DNA of 64,000 nucleotides. It comes from Nocardia huaxiensis. GTDB taxonomy: Bacteria > Actinomycetota > Actinomycetes > Mycobacteriales > Mycobacteriaceae. Under the pieces are notes generated by a model. It was not told the origin of the DNA and ran no database searches. It saw only the letters and a list, made by a program, of their open reading frames with translations. The stretch is from contig NZ_CP059399.1 in the NCBI RefSeq assembly GCF_013744875.1, positions 930,001 through 994,000 of the forward strand. The letters are read 5' to 3'. The translations under genes and the position numbers were made by a program. Shown in pieces: positions 1-9,941 of this stretch (its first letter is position 1; each line of letters starts with the position of its first letter).

Positions 1-405
1 CTCATGGCCAGCTTCGGCAATATGCGCAACACCGTGGAACTGGCCCTGGACCACTACTTCCGGCAGTGCTCGTTCAGCATCACCTGCGCCGAACTGGCCA
101 AGGCCGGACTCGTCATCGCCCGGCACGGCCTGCGCGCCGACGGCAGCCGCCTGCTGAGCGAGGACGACGCCCGGCACATCACCGGGCTCATGACCATGTG
201 CGGAACCTACGACGGCGCAGGCGAATACGCGTATCGCGTCGGCCTGCCCACCAAGAGCGGGGTCGGCGGCGGACTGCTCGCCGTGGTGCCCGGCGTCTGC
301 TCGGTCGCCGCCTGGGGACCGGGGCTGGATGCCAAGGGCAACTCGGTCTCCGGCGGCATCGCGCTCGAAACATTTTCCCGGACAGGCGGTTTCTCGGTCT
401 TCTGA
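1..405 (+). CDS. glsA: Glutaminase (glutaminase A family), C-terminal part
   Basis: C-terminal 134 codons of a serine-dependent beta-lactamase-fold glutaminase, which hydrolyses L-glutamine to glutamate and ammonia in the cytoplasm. The reading frame is open to the window edge, so the start lies upstream. Family landmarks are visible: the segment FGNMRNTVELALDHYF, the CAELA stretch, and the conserved active-site loop near the end, PTKSGVGGGL, followed by the usual hydrophobic C-terminus. The next gene is an amino-acid permease only 41 bp downstream on the same strand. This resembles the E. coli ybaS-ybaT pair (glutaminase plus APC permease), which suggests glutamine uptake and ammonia release, possibly in acid resistance; that role is inference. 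Only the truncation by the window edge is odd. Confidence 0.93.
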   Translation, partial: LMASFGNMRNTVELALDHYFRQCSFSITCAELAKAGLVIARHGLRADGSRLLSEDDARHITGLMTMCGTYDGAGEYAYRVGLPTKSGVGGGLLAVVPGVCSVAAWGPGLDAKGNSVSGGIALETFSRTGGFSVF

Positions 406-446
406 CCTGTCGTTCTCGTGTTCACAACGGACGGAAGGGAACAACC

Positions 447-1880
447 ATGGCGCACGCGGCGACCAAATCCGCGAAACCGGCTGTGGCCACCTCGTACATC
501 TCCTGGATCACGCTGGCCTTCATGACCACCAGTTCGGTGGCCAGCCTGCGGTCCGCGCCGACCATGGCCGTGTACGGCCTGGCCTGCATCTTCCTGTACC
601 TGTTGCCCGCCATCGTGTTTCTGCTGCCGACCAGCTTCGTGGCGGCCGAACTGGCCTCGGGCTGGGCGGGCGGCGTCTACAAGTGGGTGGGGGAGGGGCT
701 GTCGCAGCCGCTGGGCTTCCTGGCGGTGTGGTGCCAGTTCGCCATGACGATCTTCTACTACCCGACGCTCCTGGCTTATGTGGCAAGCACTTTCGCCTAC
801 ATCATCCATCCGTCGCTGGCCTCCAACGGCGTGTACGTCGCGATCGTCATCATCACCATCTACTGGGCGGGCGTGTTCATCTCCTCGCAGGGCACCAAAA
901 CCGTTGCGGGACTGTCGAGTATGGGACTGGTCATCGGCACCCTGATTCCGGGCACGCTGCTGGTCATCCTCGGCCTGGTGTTCCTGGCACAGGGCAACGA
1001 GACCGCCGCGCCCATGGACGCCGGGCATCTGCTGCCCGCCTGGACCGGACTGGCCAGCCTGGTGCTCATCGTCAACAACTTCATGTCCTTCGCGGGCATG
1101 GAGATGAACGCCGTGCACGTGTCCTCGCTGAAGAATCCGGGCAAGGAGTACCCGAAGGCCATGGCCGTGGCCGTGCTGCTGGTGCTGGCCATCTTCATCA
1201 TTCCGGCGGTGGTGATCAGCTGGGTGGTGCCGGCCGGCAGCCTGAGCCTGACCGCGGGCGTCATGCAGGCTTTCGACGGCTTCTTCAACCACTTCGGCAT
1301 CGGCTTCCTGACCCCGGTGCTCGGCATCATGCTGGTGGCGGCGGCGCTGGGCGGAATGCTCACCTGGCTGGCCGGACCGTCCAAGGGACTGCTGCTCATC
1401 GGCCGCCAGGAGGGCTATCTGCCGCCGATCCTGACCAAAGTGAACAAGCACGGCGTGCAGCAGAACATGCTGGTCGCACAGGGCATCTTCACCATGGTGC
1501 TGGCGCTGCTCTATGCCTTCATCCCGAATGTGTCCAGCGCGTACTGGATTCTGTCGGTGATCACCACGCAGGTGTATCTGATCATGTACGTGCTCATGTT
1601 CGCGGCGGCCTGGCAGCTGCGGCGCAAGCAGCCCGACCATCCGCGCGGCTACCGCGCGCCCATACTGGGCGTGCTGTGCGTGGTCGGCACGCTGTCGTCC
1701 ATCGCGGCGTTCGTCATCGGGTTCGTCCCGCCGTCGCAGTACAGCAGTGACAATCCGGTGGTGTACGTCGGCATCATCGCTCTCGGCCTGGGCGTGGTGG
1801 GCCTGCTGATCCCGTATCTGTTCCTGCGTTTCGCCAAGCCGAGCTGGAAGACCGAGGTTCCCGAGGAGGCGCTGTCATGA
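447..1880 (+). CDS. APC-family amino acid permease, GadC/YbaT-like
   Basis: A 477-residue integral membrane transporter of the amino acid-polyamine-organocation superfamily with about 12 predicted membrane helices and a short cytoplasmic N-terminus. The start ATG at 447 has GGAAGGGA at 433-440. The first helix segment (ISWITLAFMTTSSVASLRS) and the FAGMEMNAVHV region resemble glutamate:GABA antiporters of the GadC group. It follows the glutaminase gene and overlaps the next gene by ATGA at 1877-1880, so translation is probably coupled. Substrate is inferred from context (glutamine/glutamate or a related amino acid); the sequence alone gives only the superfamily with certainty. Confidence 0.88.
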   Translation: MAHAATKSAKPAVATSYISWITLAFMTTSSVASLRSAPTMAVYGLACIFLYLLPAIVFLLPTSFVAAELASGWAGGVYKWVGEGLSQPLGFLAVWCQFAMTIFYYPTLLAYVASTFAYIIHPSLASNGVYVAIVIITIYWAGVFISSQGTKTVAGLSSMGLVIGTLIPGTLLVILGLVFLAQGNETAAPMDAGHLLPAWTGLASLVLIVNNFMSFAGMEMNAVHVSSLKNPGKEYPKAMAVAVLLVLAIFIIPAVVISWVVPAGSLSLTAGVMQAFDGFFNHFGIGFLTPVLGIMLVAAALGGMLTWLAGPSKGLLLIGRQEGYLPPILTKVNKHGVQQNMLVAQGIFTMVLALLYAFIPNVSSAYWILSVITTQVYLIMYVLMFAAAWQLRRKQPDHPRGYRAPILGVLCVVGTLSSIAAFVIGFVPPSQYSSDNPVVYVGIIALGLGVVGLLIPYLFLRFAKPSWKTEVPEEALS

Positions 1881-2335
1881 CCGGTCTGGAATCGGCGCAG
1901 CAGACCCGCAACCGCCGCAGGATCAATATCGTCGCGGCGCTGGTGCTGGTCGCTCTCGCCATTGTGGGAGCAATCCTGTTCAAGCAGAACAAGAATGACG
2001 ACGAGGCGCTGCGCAAGGCGCAGATCCTGCACACCCGGCTCATCGACGCGGGGCTGGCCGCGCCCGACGCGGAGACCATCCGGGATTCGCTGGGCAGTGA
2101 CGGCGGTCTGGTGTGCCAGGACCCGTCCTCGCCGCTCATCAAGGCCCGCTATCAGGCCGCGATCAGCAATGGCGCGTCCGGGCCGGGCAATCGCCCGGTC
2201 ATCGCCGACACCGACATGTTGCAGGCCACCGCCCTGGCCATCGAGACCTACTGCCCGGATCATCTCGCGGCCTACCTGAAGGAAACGGCCGATCTGCGGA
2301 CCGGCGATACGGTGAAACCCGGAGACGGCCAGTGA
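1877..2335 (+). CDS. Membrane-anchored hypothetical protein
   Basis: A 152-residue protein whose start overlaps the stop of the permease gene (ATGA). Residues 1-16 are polar and basic, followed by one hydrophobic segment at about 18-36 (INIVAALVLVALAIVGAILF); the rest is soluble and probably outside the membrane. It has two cysteines (in LVCQD and TYCPD) that could pair outside the cell. I do not recognise a domain. Position between the permease and the M20 peptidase, with tight coupling on both sides, suggests a structural or accessory role for the transporter, but no function can be read from the sequence. Confidence 0.75.
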   Translation: MTGLESAQQTRNRRRINIVAALVLVALAIVGAILFKQNKNDDEALRKAQILHTRLIDAGLAAPDAETIRDSLGSDGGLVCQDPSSPLIKARYQAAISNGASGPGNRPVIADTDMLQATALAIETYCPDHLAAYLKETADLRTGDTVKPGDGQ

Positions 2336-2349
2336 CAGAGGAGGATGTA

Positions 2350-3738
2350 GTGACCGATACCGCTGCCGCGAACGACGATTCGCGCACCGCCGAGCTGCGG
2401 GCGCAGGTCAAGGCGCTCATGCCGCGGGCGAAAGCCGATCTCACCGAACTGGTTTCGTACAGGTCGGTGTACGACGCCCGGCAGTTCCCGGTCGAGGAAT
2501 GCGTCAAGACCGCGCAGTGGGTGGCCGACGCCTTCGCCGCCGAGGGCCTCACCGACGCCGGACTGCACGTGACGCCGGACGGCAGCAATACCGTGGTGGC
2601 CCGCTATCCCGCACCCGCCGGGAAGCCGACCATCATGCTGTACTGCCACTACGATGTGCAGCCGCCGCTGGACGATGCCGCCTGGAAGACGCCGGTGTGG
2701 ACGCTGACCGAGCAGGACGGCCGCTGGTACGGGCGCGGCGCGGCGGACTGCAAGGGCAATATCGTCATGCATCTGACCGCCCTGCGTGCGCTGCGGAAGA
2801 CACTGGGCGGCAAGGACTTCCCGGTCGGGCTCACCCTGGTCTGCGAGGGCTCCGAGGAGCAGGGCACCGGCGGTCTCGAACAGTTCGTGCCCGGCAATGT
2901 GGAACTGCTGCGCGCCGACACCATCCTCATGGACGACTGCGGCAACTTCGCGGTCGGCGTGCCCACCTTCACCCAGACCCTGCGCGGCAATGTGAATGTG
3001 GTCGTCACCATCGAAACCCTCAGCAGCCCCATGCATTCCGGCATGTTCGGCGGCGCCGCGCCCGACGCCCTGGCCGCGCTCATCCACGTGCTGGCCACCC
3101 TGCGGGACGAGCACGGCAACACCACCATCGACGGGCTCACCGCCGATCAGGTGTGGGACGGCGTGCAGTACCCGCCCGACGCCTTCCGCGCCGACGCCAA
3201 TGTGCTGCCCGGCGTGGACCTGCTCGGCAGCGGCACGGTGTCCGACATGCTCTGGGCGCGACCGTCATTGACGGTGCTCGGCATCGACGCCCCCAAGGTG
3301 GTCGGCTCGTCGGCGGCCATCCAGCCCACCGCGGCGGCGCGCCTGAACCTGCGCATCCCGCCCGGCCAGGACCCGCAGCAGGCGCTGAAACTGCTGAAGG
3401 GGCACCTGGAATCGCACACCCCGTGGCATGCCAAGGTGACCGTCGAAACCGAAGCCGTCGGTGCGCCTTTCAAATCCGCGTCCGGCGGCCCGGCCCGCAC
3501 CGCCATGGAGAAGGCCCTCGAAGCCGCCTACGGCCGCCCCACCACCACCTCGGGCCAGGGCGGCGCGATCCCCCTCTGCAATGTCTTCGCCGACACCTAC
3601 CCCGATACCGAGATCATGCTGCTCGGCGTCGAGGAACCCAAATGCCTGATCCACGCCCCCAACGAGAGCGTGGATCCGACCGAGATCGAGAACATGGCAC
3701 TGGGTTTGGCGCTGTTCCTGGCGTCCTACACGGACTGA
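2350..3738 (+). CDS. M20-family metallo-dipeptidase
   Basis: A 462-residue zinc-dependent amidohydrolase of the M20/M28 clan that would cleave dipeptides or related amides in the cytoplasm. The metal and catalytic motifs are present: YCHYDVQPP (His100, Asp102), GRGAADCKGN, the general-base pair in CEGSEEQGTGG, DDCGNF and, near the end, a conserved His in IHAPNESVDP. The central dimerisation (lid) domain lies between about residues 200 and 320. GTG 2350 is chosen because AGAGGAGG at 2337-2344 lies 5 nt before it; an in-frame GTG at 2332 would overlap the previous stop. It closes the glutaminase-permease unit, which suggests peptide or amide scavenging. Confidence 0.88.
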   Translation: MTDTAAANDDSRTAELRAQVKALMPRAKADLTELVSYRSVYDARQFPVEECVKTAQWVADAFAAEGLTDAGLHVTPDGSNTVVARYPAPAGKPTIMLYCHYDVQPPLDDAAWKTPVWTLTEQDGRWYGRGAADCKGNIVMHLTALRALRKTLGGKDFPVGLTLVCEGSEEQGTGGLEQFVPGNVELLRADTILMDDCGNFAVGVPTFTQTLRGNVNVVVTIETLSSPMHSGMFGGAAPDALAALIHVLATLRDEHGNTTIDGLTADQVWDGVQYPPDAFRADANVLPGVDLLGSGTVSDMLWARPSLTVLGIDAPKVVGSSAAIQPTAAARLNLRIPPGQDPQQALKLLKGHLESHTPWHAKVTVETEAVGAPFKSASGGPARTAMEKALEAAYGRPTTTSGQGGAIPLCNVFADTYPDTEIMLLGVEEPKCLIHAPNESVDPTEIENMALGLALFLASYTD

Positions 3739-3744
3739 GCACAG

Positions 3745-3834
3745 CGTCATCCCGGCGCGCTTTTGGCCGGGATCCACACAGGCGGTACACCTGCTGATTG
3801 TGTGGATCCCGGCCAAAAGCATGCCGGGATGACG
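3745..3834. repeat. Dispersed ~90-bp palindromic repeat, copy 1
   Basis: Arms 3745-3780 and 3799-3834 are inverted repeats of 36 bp with a two-base difference (GCGC in the left arm, ATGC in the equivalent place of the right arm), around an 18-nt loop. The arms begin GTCATCCCGG and contain CTTTTGGCCGGGATCC. A second copy lies at 36250-36337 in the opposite orientation and keeps the same asymmetry. It sits between the convergent M20 peptidase and SPFH genes and could also act as a bidirectional terminator. Confidence 0.9.
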
Positions 3835-3856
3835 AGGCCGGGATGACGGGGTGGGG

Positions 3857-4609
3857 TCAGCGAGAGAGTATGCGGCTCAGCGGTTCGGCGAGGTCGATCG
3901 GCATGGGGAACACGACGGTGTTGCGGCCCTCGCCGCCCATTTCGCTGAGTGTCTGGAGATACCGCAGTTGCAGGGCGGCCGGGGTGCTCGCGAGGATTTC
4001 GGCTGCCTCGCGGGTGTTCTCGGCCGCCTGCACCTCACCGCGTGAATGGATGACGCGGGCGCGGCGTTCGCGTTCGGCCTCGGCCTGGCGGCCGATGGCG
4101 CGCTGCATGGCCTCCGGGATCTCGACGTCCTTGATCTCGACGAGAATGACCTTCACGCCCCAGGGTTCGGTCTGCTCGTCGATGATCTTCTGCAGGTTGG
4201 TGTTGAGCTGGTCCCGCTCCGACAGCAGCGTGTCCAGGTCCTCGCGCCCGAGCACGGAACGCAGTGTGGTCTGGGCGATCTGGGAGGTGGCCACGGCGTG
4301 GTTCTCCACCTCCACCACGCTGCGCACCGGATCGACCACCTTGAAGTAGGCGACCGCGTTCACCCGCACCGGCACATTGTCGCGGGTGATGGCCTCCTGC
4401 GGCGGAATGGTGAGCGCGATGGTCCGCAGATCGACCCGCACCATGCGGTCCGCGAACGGGATCAGGCCCACCAGGCCCGGTCCCTTCAACGGGCGCAGCC
4501 GGCCCAGCCGGAAGACCACGGCGCGTTCGTATTCCCGCAGAATCCGCACCGTCGATACCAGGGCGGCGAGGACGACCACGCAGCCCGCGGCGAGACCGGC
4601 GACCATCAT
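3857..4609 (-). CDS. SPFH/band-7 (stomatin/slipin-like) protein
   Basis: A 250-residue membrane-associated scaffold protein. Residues 1-22 form one hydrophobic segment, and the band-7 domain follows ([29 protein letters not shown], then the conserved [15 protein letters not shown] and a coiled region rich in Glu, Arg and Ala at about 170-215 ending in [12 protein letters not shown]). The family forms oligomers in membrane microdomains. ATG 4609 (adjacent ATG at 4606) has AGGAG at 4616-4620 and overlaps the stop of the upstream gene by 4 nt. It is the last gene of a three-gene unit with nitric oxide reductase, so it may organise that enzyme in the membrane; that is inference from linkage. Confidence 0.9.
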   Translation of the reverse strand: MMVAGLAAGCVVVLAALVSTVRILREYERAVVFRLGRLRPLKGPGLVGLIPFADRMVRVDLRTIALTIPPQEAITRDNVPVRVNAVAYFKVVDPVRSVVEVENHAVATSQIAQTTLRSVLGREDLDTLLSERDQLNTNLQKIIDEQTEPWGVKVILVEIKDVEIPEAMQRAIGRQAEAERERRARVIHSRGEVQAAENTREAAEILASTPAALQLRYLQTLSEMGGEGRNTVVFPMPIDLAEPLSRILSR

Positions 4610-5154
4610 CGGGAACTCCTCTCGAGCCCGGCCGGGAAGGCGGCGGGCGTATGCCGGAAGTGGTCGGTCAGCACCCAGCCCGCCGCCAGCCAGCCCAGCG
4701 AGATCGGCACCAGCACAGCGAAATTCGCGATCGACGGCTTGAGTGCCGCGGCGAGCAGCAGGAACACCGCCGCCAAGAGCATGAGCAGCAGCGCGATCCC
4801 GCGATGGAACCGCCCCGCCTCCGAATGCGGCCACGGATCCACCGCCCGCGTGATCTCCCGGCCCTCCAGCGAGGGCGTGCACTCGCGCTTCTCCGGGCAG
4901 GCATTGCACACCGTGGGCCGGCCCCGGTACCGCACCAGCCGCTCCCGCTTGTCGATGCTGTGCGGCCACAGCGGCTGATCGGTGGGGCACACCCAGTAGT
5001 CGTGGTCGGGCAGGTACCGGAATCCAGCCGTCCGATGCCGGTCCGCACGCCGATGAATATGGCGCGCAATCACATCCAGCACGAAGGCGATGGCGATCAG
5101 CAGCACCGCGTAGCTGCCCATGGCCACGGTCTCGGGGGAGGGGCTCAGGGTCAC
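4606..5154 (-). CDS. Membrane protein with transposase-type zinc ribbon
   Basis: A 182-residue protein that starts at GTG 5154, overlapping the reductase stop by 4 nt (an internal ATG at 5121 is an alternative). It has a helix at about 12-30, a soluble insert at 45-102, and two helices near 118-138 and 141-163. The insert looks like the zinc ribbon of IS1182-type DDE transposases: [11 protein letters not shown], then [20 protein letters not shown] and GREITR, with Cys56, Cys83, Cys86 and Cys92 as a likely metal site. No DDE catalytic domain is present. This is not a transposase remnant in the usual sense, because the frame is intact and translationally coupled on both sides. Function unknown; partner of the NO reductase by context. 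Confidence 0.8.
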   Translation of the reverse strand: MTLSPSPETVAMGSYAVLLIAIAFVLDVIARHIHRRADRHRTAGFRYLPDHDYWVCPTDQPLWPHSIDKRERLVRYRGRPTVCNACPEKRECTPSLEGREITRAVDPWPHSEAGRFHRGIALLLMLLAAVFLLLAAALKPSIANFAVLVPISLGWLAAGWVLTDHFRHTPAAFPAGLERSSR

Positions 5155-7466
5155 TGCTCCTCGCCCCCGGCCACGGTCGCCAGCTCCGGCGCGGGCACAT
5201 CCCAGTCCGGGGTGTGCGTCTTGGAGTCCTCGGGCCGGTCCGCGCCGCCGGTGCCGCGATACTTCACCGCCAGCACCATGATCCACAGCAGCGGCGCGAT
5301 GCCGCCCAGCATGAACACGATGTCGCCGGGCATGCGCAGCCACTCCAGCACTGTATTGGCCTTGCTCTGGATGTAGGTGAGCTCGCGCGCCTCGTAGTAG
5401 CCGCTGCCGACGGCCTTGTACAGCTGCAGGATTCCGATCGGGAACAGGGTGGCGAACACCATCCACGCCAGGCCGATGTTCAGCGACCAGAACGACAGTT
5501 TCGCGAGTTTGTCCGGCCACTTGTCGGCCGGGATCATGTAGCGCACGCAGAACAGGGCGAAGGCGCAGGCCAGCATGCCGTACACGCCCATCATGGCGGC
5601 GTGCGCGTGATTGGCGGTGAGCGCGGTCCCGATCTCGTAGTAGGACACGATGGGCAGGTTGATCAGGAAGCCGAAGACGCCCGCGCCCAGGAAGTTCCAG
5701 AACCCGACGGCCACCAGGAACATGACCGCCCAGCGGTGCGGGAACGGGGTCTGCGAGCGCGCCTCCTGCTTGGAGCCCAGCTGCAGGAAGCTCCACGCCT
5801 CGACGGTCAGGAAGGTCAGCGGCACCACCTCGAGCGCGGAGAACACCGCGCCCAGAGCCATTGTCTCCACGGGGGTTCCGTTGAAGTACATGTGGTGCAT
5901 GGTGCCCACCACGCCGCCCGCCGAGTACAGGATGACGTCCAGGTAGATGACGATCATGCCGACCCGTTCGCGCACCACGCCCAGCAGCACGAACATGTAG
6001 GCGACCATGACGGTGGTGAACAGCTCCAGGAAGTCCTCCACCCACAGGTGCACCACCCAGAACCGCCAGAACTCGGTGACGGTGAAGTTGTCGCCCGGCC
6101 GGGCCAGCAGCCCGACCGCGTACACGGCCGGAATGGCCAGCGCCGCAAGGAAGAACAGCCACGGCATATTGCCCATGTGCTCGTTGGCGAGCCGGTGCCG
6201 CATGCCGCGCCACAGGATCGCCACCCAGACCGCGAGCCCGGCCACCAGCAGGATCTGCCAGAAGCGCGCCAGATCCAGGAAGGTGAATTGCTGTGCGGCG
6301 AAGAAGTTGTCGTAATCCACCTTGCCGTGAATGCTCAGCGCCTCGCAGATGAGGCTGCCGAACACCACCACCGCGACCGCCCCGAGCAGGATGTAGGAGA
6401 GTTTGCCCTGCCCGCGCGGTTCGCGGCGAGCGATCAAGGGCGTCAGGAAGATTCCCGCCGCCAGGAACGCCGCCACCACCCAGAACAGCGCCAGTTGCAG
6501 ATGCCAGGTGCGGGTCAGGTTGTAGGGCAGCCACTGTGCGAGATCGATGCCGAAGAAGTCGGTGATGTGCGCCCGATAGTGCTCGGTGGCCGCGCCCAGC
6601 ATGGCCTGCGCGCCGAACAGCACCACCATGACCGCGAAATACCAACGGGTGGAACGCTGTCCGGGCGTCAGCATGACCTCGCCGGGCTCCCGGAACGACA
6701 GCGTCGCCGCCTCCCGGCCCTTCCAGCCGAGCTTGTCGCCCCAGCGCCCGAACACCGCGAACAGCACGCCGATGCCGACCAGCAATGAGATCAGCGAAAT
6801 CACGCTCCACACCACGACACTCGCGGTCGGGGTGTTGCCCACGCGTGGTTCCGGCGGCCAGTTGTTGGTGTAGGAGTAGTCCTTGCCGTCGCGGTGCGCG
6901 GCCGAGATCCAGGCGGTCCAGGAGATGAACGAGGTCACCGCGCGCACGGCGTGCTCGTCGGCGAGCACCTCCGGCTTGAGGCCGAGTTCGGTGCTGTCGC
7001 TGCGGAATACGGTGCCGTAGTGGGCGGTCAGCGCGTCGAATGCCAGCGCCTGCTCGGGGCTGTACACCAGCACGCCGGTGTGCTCGTCGTAGCGATTGGC
7101 CTGGAAGTCGGCCTGGACGAGTTCACGTGCGGCATCGGTGCCCGCGTGCTCGTCGATGGCGATATTCGCGGCCCGGCGCAGATAGTCGGCGGTGTAGTCG
7201 GGTCCGAGCCAGGCCCCGTGGCCGAGGATCGAACCGTATTCCATCAATCCGGCGGCCAGGAAGATCTTCTGGCCCTCGCCGATATCGTCGCCGGTGAACA
7301 AGAGGGTGCCGTCGGCGGTCTGCACGCGATCGGGAATCGGCGGTCCGTCGTCGTAGGTGCGGAAGGCCAGTAATCCCATGATGAAGAATCCGAATAGGGC
7401 GACCAGGGCACAAGCCTGAATCCATCCCTTGCCGACGAGCAATTGCCGTTTCGAATCCTGGGCCAC
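5151..7466 (-). CDS. norB: Quinol-dependent nitric oxide reductase (qNOR)
   Basis: A 771-residue single-subunit qNOR, which reduces two NO to N2O with electrons from quinol. The N-terminal membrane anchor (about 14-35) is followed by an extracytoplasmic domain to about residue 200 that has no CxxCH heme c site, as expected for the quinol type. The catalytic core then follows with the conserved histidines: [25 protein letters not shown] (His and Glu near FeB), [12 protein letters not shown] and [15 protein letters not shown] 7466 is chosen for GGAGGA at 7473-7478, six nt upstream. It heads a coupled unit with the zinc-ribbon membrane protein and the SPFH protein and is divergent from the MMPL gene. 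In this group qNOR often serves NO detoxification rather than denitrification; no other nitrogen-oxide enzymes are seen here. Confidence 0.92.
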   Translation of the reverse strand: MAQDSKRQLLVGKGWIQACALVALFGFFIMGLLAFRTYDDGPPIPDRVQTADGTLLFTGDDIGEGQKIFLAAGLMEYGSILGHGAWLGPDYTADYLRRAANIAIDEHAGTDAARELVQADFQANRYDEHTGVLVYSPEQALAFDALTAHYGTVFRSDSTELGLKPEVLADEHAVRAVTSFISWTAWISAAHRDGKDYSYTNNWPPEPRVGNTPTASVVVWSVISLISLLVGIGVLFAVFGRWGDKLGWKGREAATLSFREPGEVMLTPGQRSTRWYFAVMVVLFGAQAMLGAATEHYRAHITDFFGIDLAQWLPYNLTRTWHLQLALFWVVAAFLAAGIFLTPLIARREPRGQGKLSYILLGAVAVVVFGSLICEALSIHGKVDYDNFFAAQQFTFLDLARFWQILLVAGLAVWVAILWRGMRHRLANEHMGNMPWLFFLAALAIPAVYAVGLLARPGDNFTVTEFWRFWVVHLWVEDFLELFTTVMVAYMFVLLGVVRERVGMIVIYLDVILYSAGGVVGTMHHMYFNGTPVETMALGAVFSALEVVPLTFLTVEAWSFLQLGSKQEARSQTPFPHRWAVMFLVAVGFWNFLGAGVFGFLINLPIVSYYEIGTALTANHAHAAMMGVYGMLACAFALFCVRYMIPADKWPDKLAKLSFWSLNIGLAWMVFATLFPIGILQLYKAVGSGYYEARELTYIQSKANTVLEWLRMPGDIVFMLGGIAPLLWIMVLAVKYRGTGGADRPEDSKTHTPDWDVPAPELATVAGGEEQ

Positions 7467-7628
7467 TCCCGATCCTCCGCTCGTTGTCCGAACTCGCCGA
7501 TCGCAGTACCTTTTCCGCTCGCCCGACGACTGTATCGCTTGATCGAGCGGCAATTACGTAGCAAACTCTGATGTCGAAACTGCACGACTGACCGATTGCA
7601 CGATCCGGCTACCTACTGGGAGATGCGC

Positions 7629-9941
7629 GTGTCCGTCTATCTGTATCGGTGGGGAAAGTTCGCTTACCGGCGCAAGTGGATTGTTCTGCCCGTCTGGATA
7701 GCCCTGTGGATCGTGCTCGGCATCCTCGGCTTCAGCCTCCAGAAGCCCATGAGCAACTCCTTCGACATCCCGAATCTGCCGTCGGAACGAGCCAGCGAGA
7801 TCCTGGACAAGCATTTCCCGGGCATGTCGGATGCGTATCAATTCGATGCCGTCACCGGCGTCTACGTGATAGGCGCGCCCGCCGGCACGAAGCTGACCGA
7901 CGAGAGCAATCACCAGGCGGTGCAAGCCCTCGTGCAGAAGATCGAAGCGCTGAATATCGTCAATCACAGCAAACCGCTGGTGGACCCGATCGAGGCCGCG
8001 CAGGAAATGGGCTGCCTCGATGCCGACCGCACTTCCAGCGCCTTCATCTCCAAGTGCAGCAACGCGCCGCTGAACGTGTTGAACCCGGAGCACCCGGATT
8101 CGGTTGCGGTACTCAGCGTTCCGTTCGATATCAAGAATTTCGCGGATATCACCGCAGACGACCGCAAAGCCGCCTACGACGTCGCCGACGAGGCCCGCAG
8201 CGCCGGGCTCACCGTGGAACTGTCCGGCACCATCGCCATGGAACAGGAGCAGCCCAGCGGCAAGGCCGAGCTGATCGGCATGGGCTTCGCCTTCCTGGTC
8301 ATGATCATCTCGTTCGGCGCGATCGTGGCGGCCTTCGTGCCCATCCTCACCGCGCTCGTCGGGCTCGGCGCGGCCACCTCGGTGATCTTCCTCGGCACCT
8401 CGGTGCTCGACGTGCCGAGCTTCACCACCTTCCTGGCCTCCATGATCGGCATCGCGCTGTCCATCGACTACGCGCTTTTCATCGTCTCCCGCTACAAACA
8501 CGAACTGGCCGTACAGGATTCACCCGAGGAAGCCGCAGGCGTGGCGCTCGGCACGGCCGGCTCGGCGGTGGTGTTCGCCGGTGCGACCGTGATCATCGCG
8601 CTGGTCGGGCTCAGCATCGTCGGCGTCCGCTTCTTGACCTTCATGGGTCTGGGCGGCGCGGTGGCGGCGGCCTTCGCGGTGCTGGTGGCGCTGACGCTCA
8701 TGCCCGCACTGCTGGGCGCGTTCGGCCGCTTCCTGTTCAAGCCGAAGCTGCCGCTCATCGCCCAGCACGATCCCGAGGACGACAACTCCGTCACCAACGG
8801 CATGCGCGTCGGCACGCTGATCGGCCGCATGCCGGTGGTCACGCTGATCCTGAGCATTCTGGTGCTGGGCCTGCTCGCGCTGCCCGCCGCGAAAATGAAT
8901 CTCGGTCTGCCGGGCGAGGATTCGCTGCCCAAGACCTCCACCGCCCGCAAGGCGTACGAACTGCGCACCGAGGGCTTCGGGGTCGGCAGCAATGGCGTGC
9001 TGCAGGTCGCGGTGGATCTCTCGGATACGCCCGCCGATCAGCGCGAACCGGCGGTCACCGCGCTGCGCGAGAAACTCGCCTCGTACTCGGATATGAACTA
9101 CGTGACCGAACCGACCTGGAGCGAGGACCGGGCGGGCGCGACCTTCGAGGGCGTCCCCAAGACCGGGCCCAATGATCAGCAGACCAAGGATCTGGTCCGC
9201 GATGCCCGCGACGCGGAATCACAGTTCCGGTCCAAGTACGGCATGGCGTACGGAATCACCGGCACCACAGCCATTTACGCCGATATCGACCACGTGCTGC
9301 TCGGCAAGATCGTGCCCTACCTGGCCATTGTGGCGGGCGCGGCCTTCCTGCTGCTGATCGCCGTCTTCCGCTCGATCCTGGTGCCGTTGACGGCGGCGCT
9401 CGGCTTCCTGCTGTCCATGGCCGCCACCTTCGGCGCGACCGTGCTCATATTCCAGGAGGGCGCGTTCGGCCTCATCGACGAGCCACGGCCGATCATCAGC
9501 TTCCTGCCGATCATGTTGATCGGCTTGGTCTTCGGCCTCGCCATGGACTACCAGGTCTTCCTGGTGACCCGCATGCGCGAGGAGTACGTGCACGGGGAGC
9601 GGCCCAAACAGGCCATGGTCAAGGGCTACCACCACGGCGCGCGCGTGGTCACCTCGGCGGCCATCATCATGATCTTCGTGTTCGGCTCGTTCCTCATGGA
9701 GCCCGATGCCAGCGCCAAGTCCATGGGCTTCGCCCTCGCCGCCGGCGTACTCTTCGACGCCTTCCTGGTGCGCATGGTGCTGATCCCGTCGCTGCTCGTG
9801 CTCATGGGCGACGCGGCCTGGTGGATGCCCAAGTGGCTGAGCAAGATCGTGCCGGATATCGACGTCGAGGGCGCGAAGCTGCGGGAAATTCAGCGGCGCG
9901 AGGCAAATTCCGCCTCGGAATCGGGGGTTTTTACAGGTTGA
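7629..9941 (+). CDS. MMPL-family RND transporter
   Basis: A 770-residue RND-type inner-membrane exporter, a family that moves lipids or other hydrophobic compounds with proton drive. It shows the usual two-fold layout: helix 1 near residues 15-40, a first extracytoplasmic domain, helices 2-6, then a repeat. The proton-relay Asp-Tyr pairs are visible in SIDYALFIVSRYKHEL and LAMDYQVFLVTRMREE. GTG 7629 has GGGAG at 7618-7622; ATG 7623 lies too close to this site. It is divergent from the qNOR gene. The cargo cannot be read from sequence, and no mycolic or polyketide genes lie next to it. Confidence 0.9.
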   Translation: MSVYLYRWGKFAYRRKWIVLPVWIALWIVLGILGFSLQKPMSNSFDIPNLPSERASEILDKHFPGMSDAYQFDAVTGVYVIGAPAGTKLTDESNHQAVQALVQKIEALNIVNHSKPLVDPIEAAQEMGCLDADRTSSAFISKCSNAPLNVLNPEHPDSVAVLSVPFDIKNFADITADDRKAAYDVADEARSAGLTVELSGTIAMEQEQPSGKAELIGMGFAFLVMIISFGAIVAAFVPILTALVGLGAATSVIFLGTSVLDVPSFTTFLASMIGIALSIDYALFIVSRYKHELAVQDSPEEAAGVALGTAGSAVVFAGATVIIALVGLSIVGVRFLTFMGLGGAVAAAFAVLVALTLMPALLGAFGRFLFKPKLPLIAQHDPEDDNSVTNGMRVGTLIGRMPVVTLILSILVLGLLALPAAKMNLGLPGEDSLPKTSTARKAYELRTEGFGVGSNGVLQVAVDLSDTPADQREPAVTALREKLASYSDMNYVTEPTWSEDRAGATFEGVPKTGPNDQQTKDLVRDARDAESQFRSKYGMAYGITGTTAIYADIDHVLLGKIVPYLAIVAGAAFLLLIAVFRSILVPLTAALGFLLSMAATFGATVLIFQEGAFGLIDEPRPIISFLPIMLIGLVFGLAMDYQVFLVTRMREEYVHGERPKQAMVKGYHHGARVVTSAAIIMIFVFGSFLMEPDASAKSMGFALAAGVLFDAFLVRMVLIPSLLVLMGDAAWWMPKWLSKIVPDIDVEGAKLREIQRREANSASESGVFTG

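Noticed and set aside
4606..5154. Degraded IS1182 insertion sequence
   Set aside because: No DDE domain, no terminal repeats, intact frame with membrane helices and coupled neighbours; treated as a domain reused in a cellular protein.
5214..6788. Plus-strand frame of 524 codons opposite qNOR
   Set aside because: Composition rich in His, Gln and Arg; the minus strand has clear qNOR motifs.
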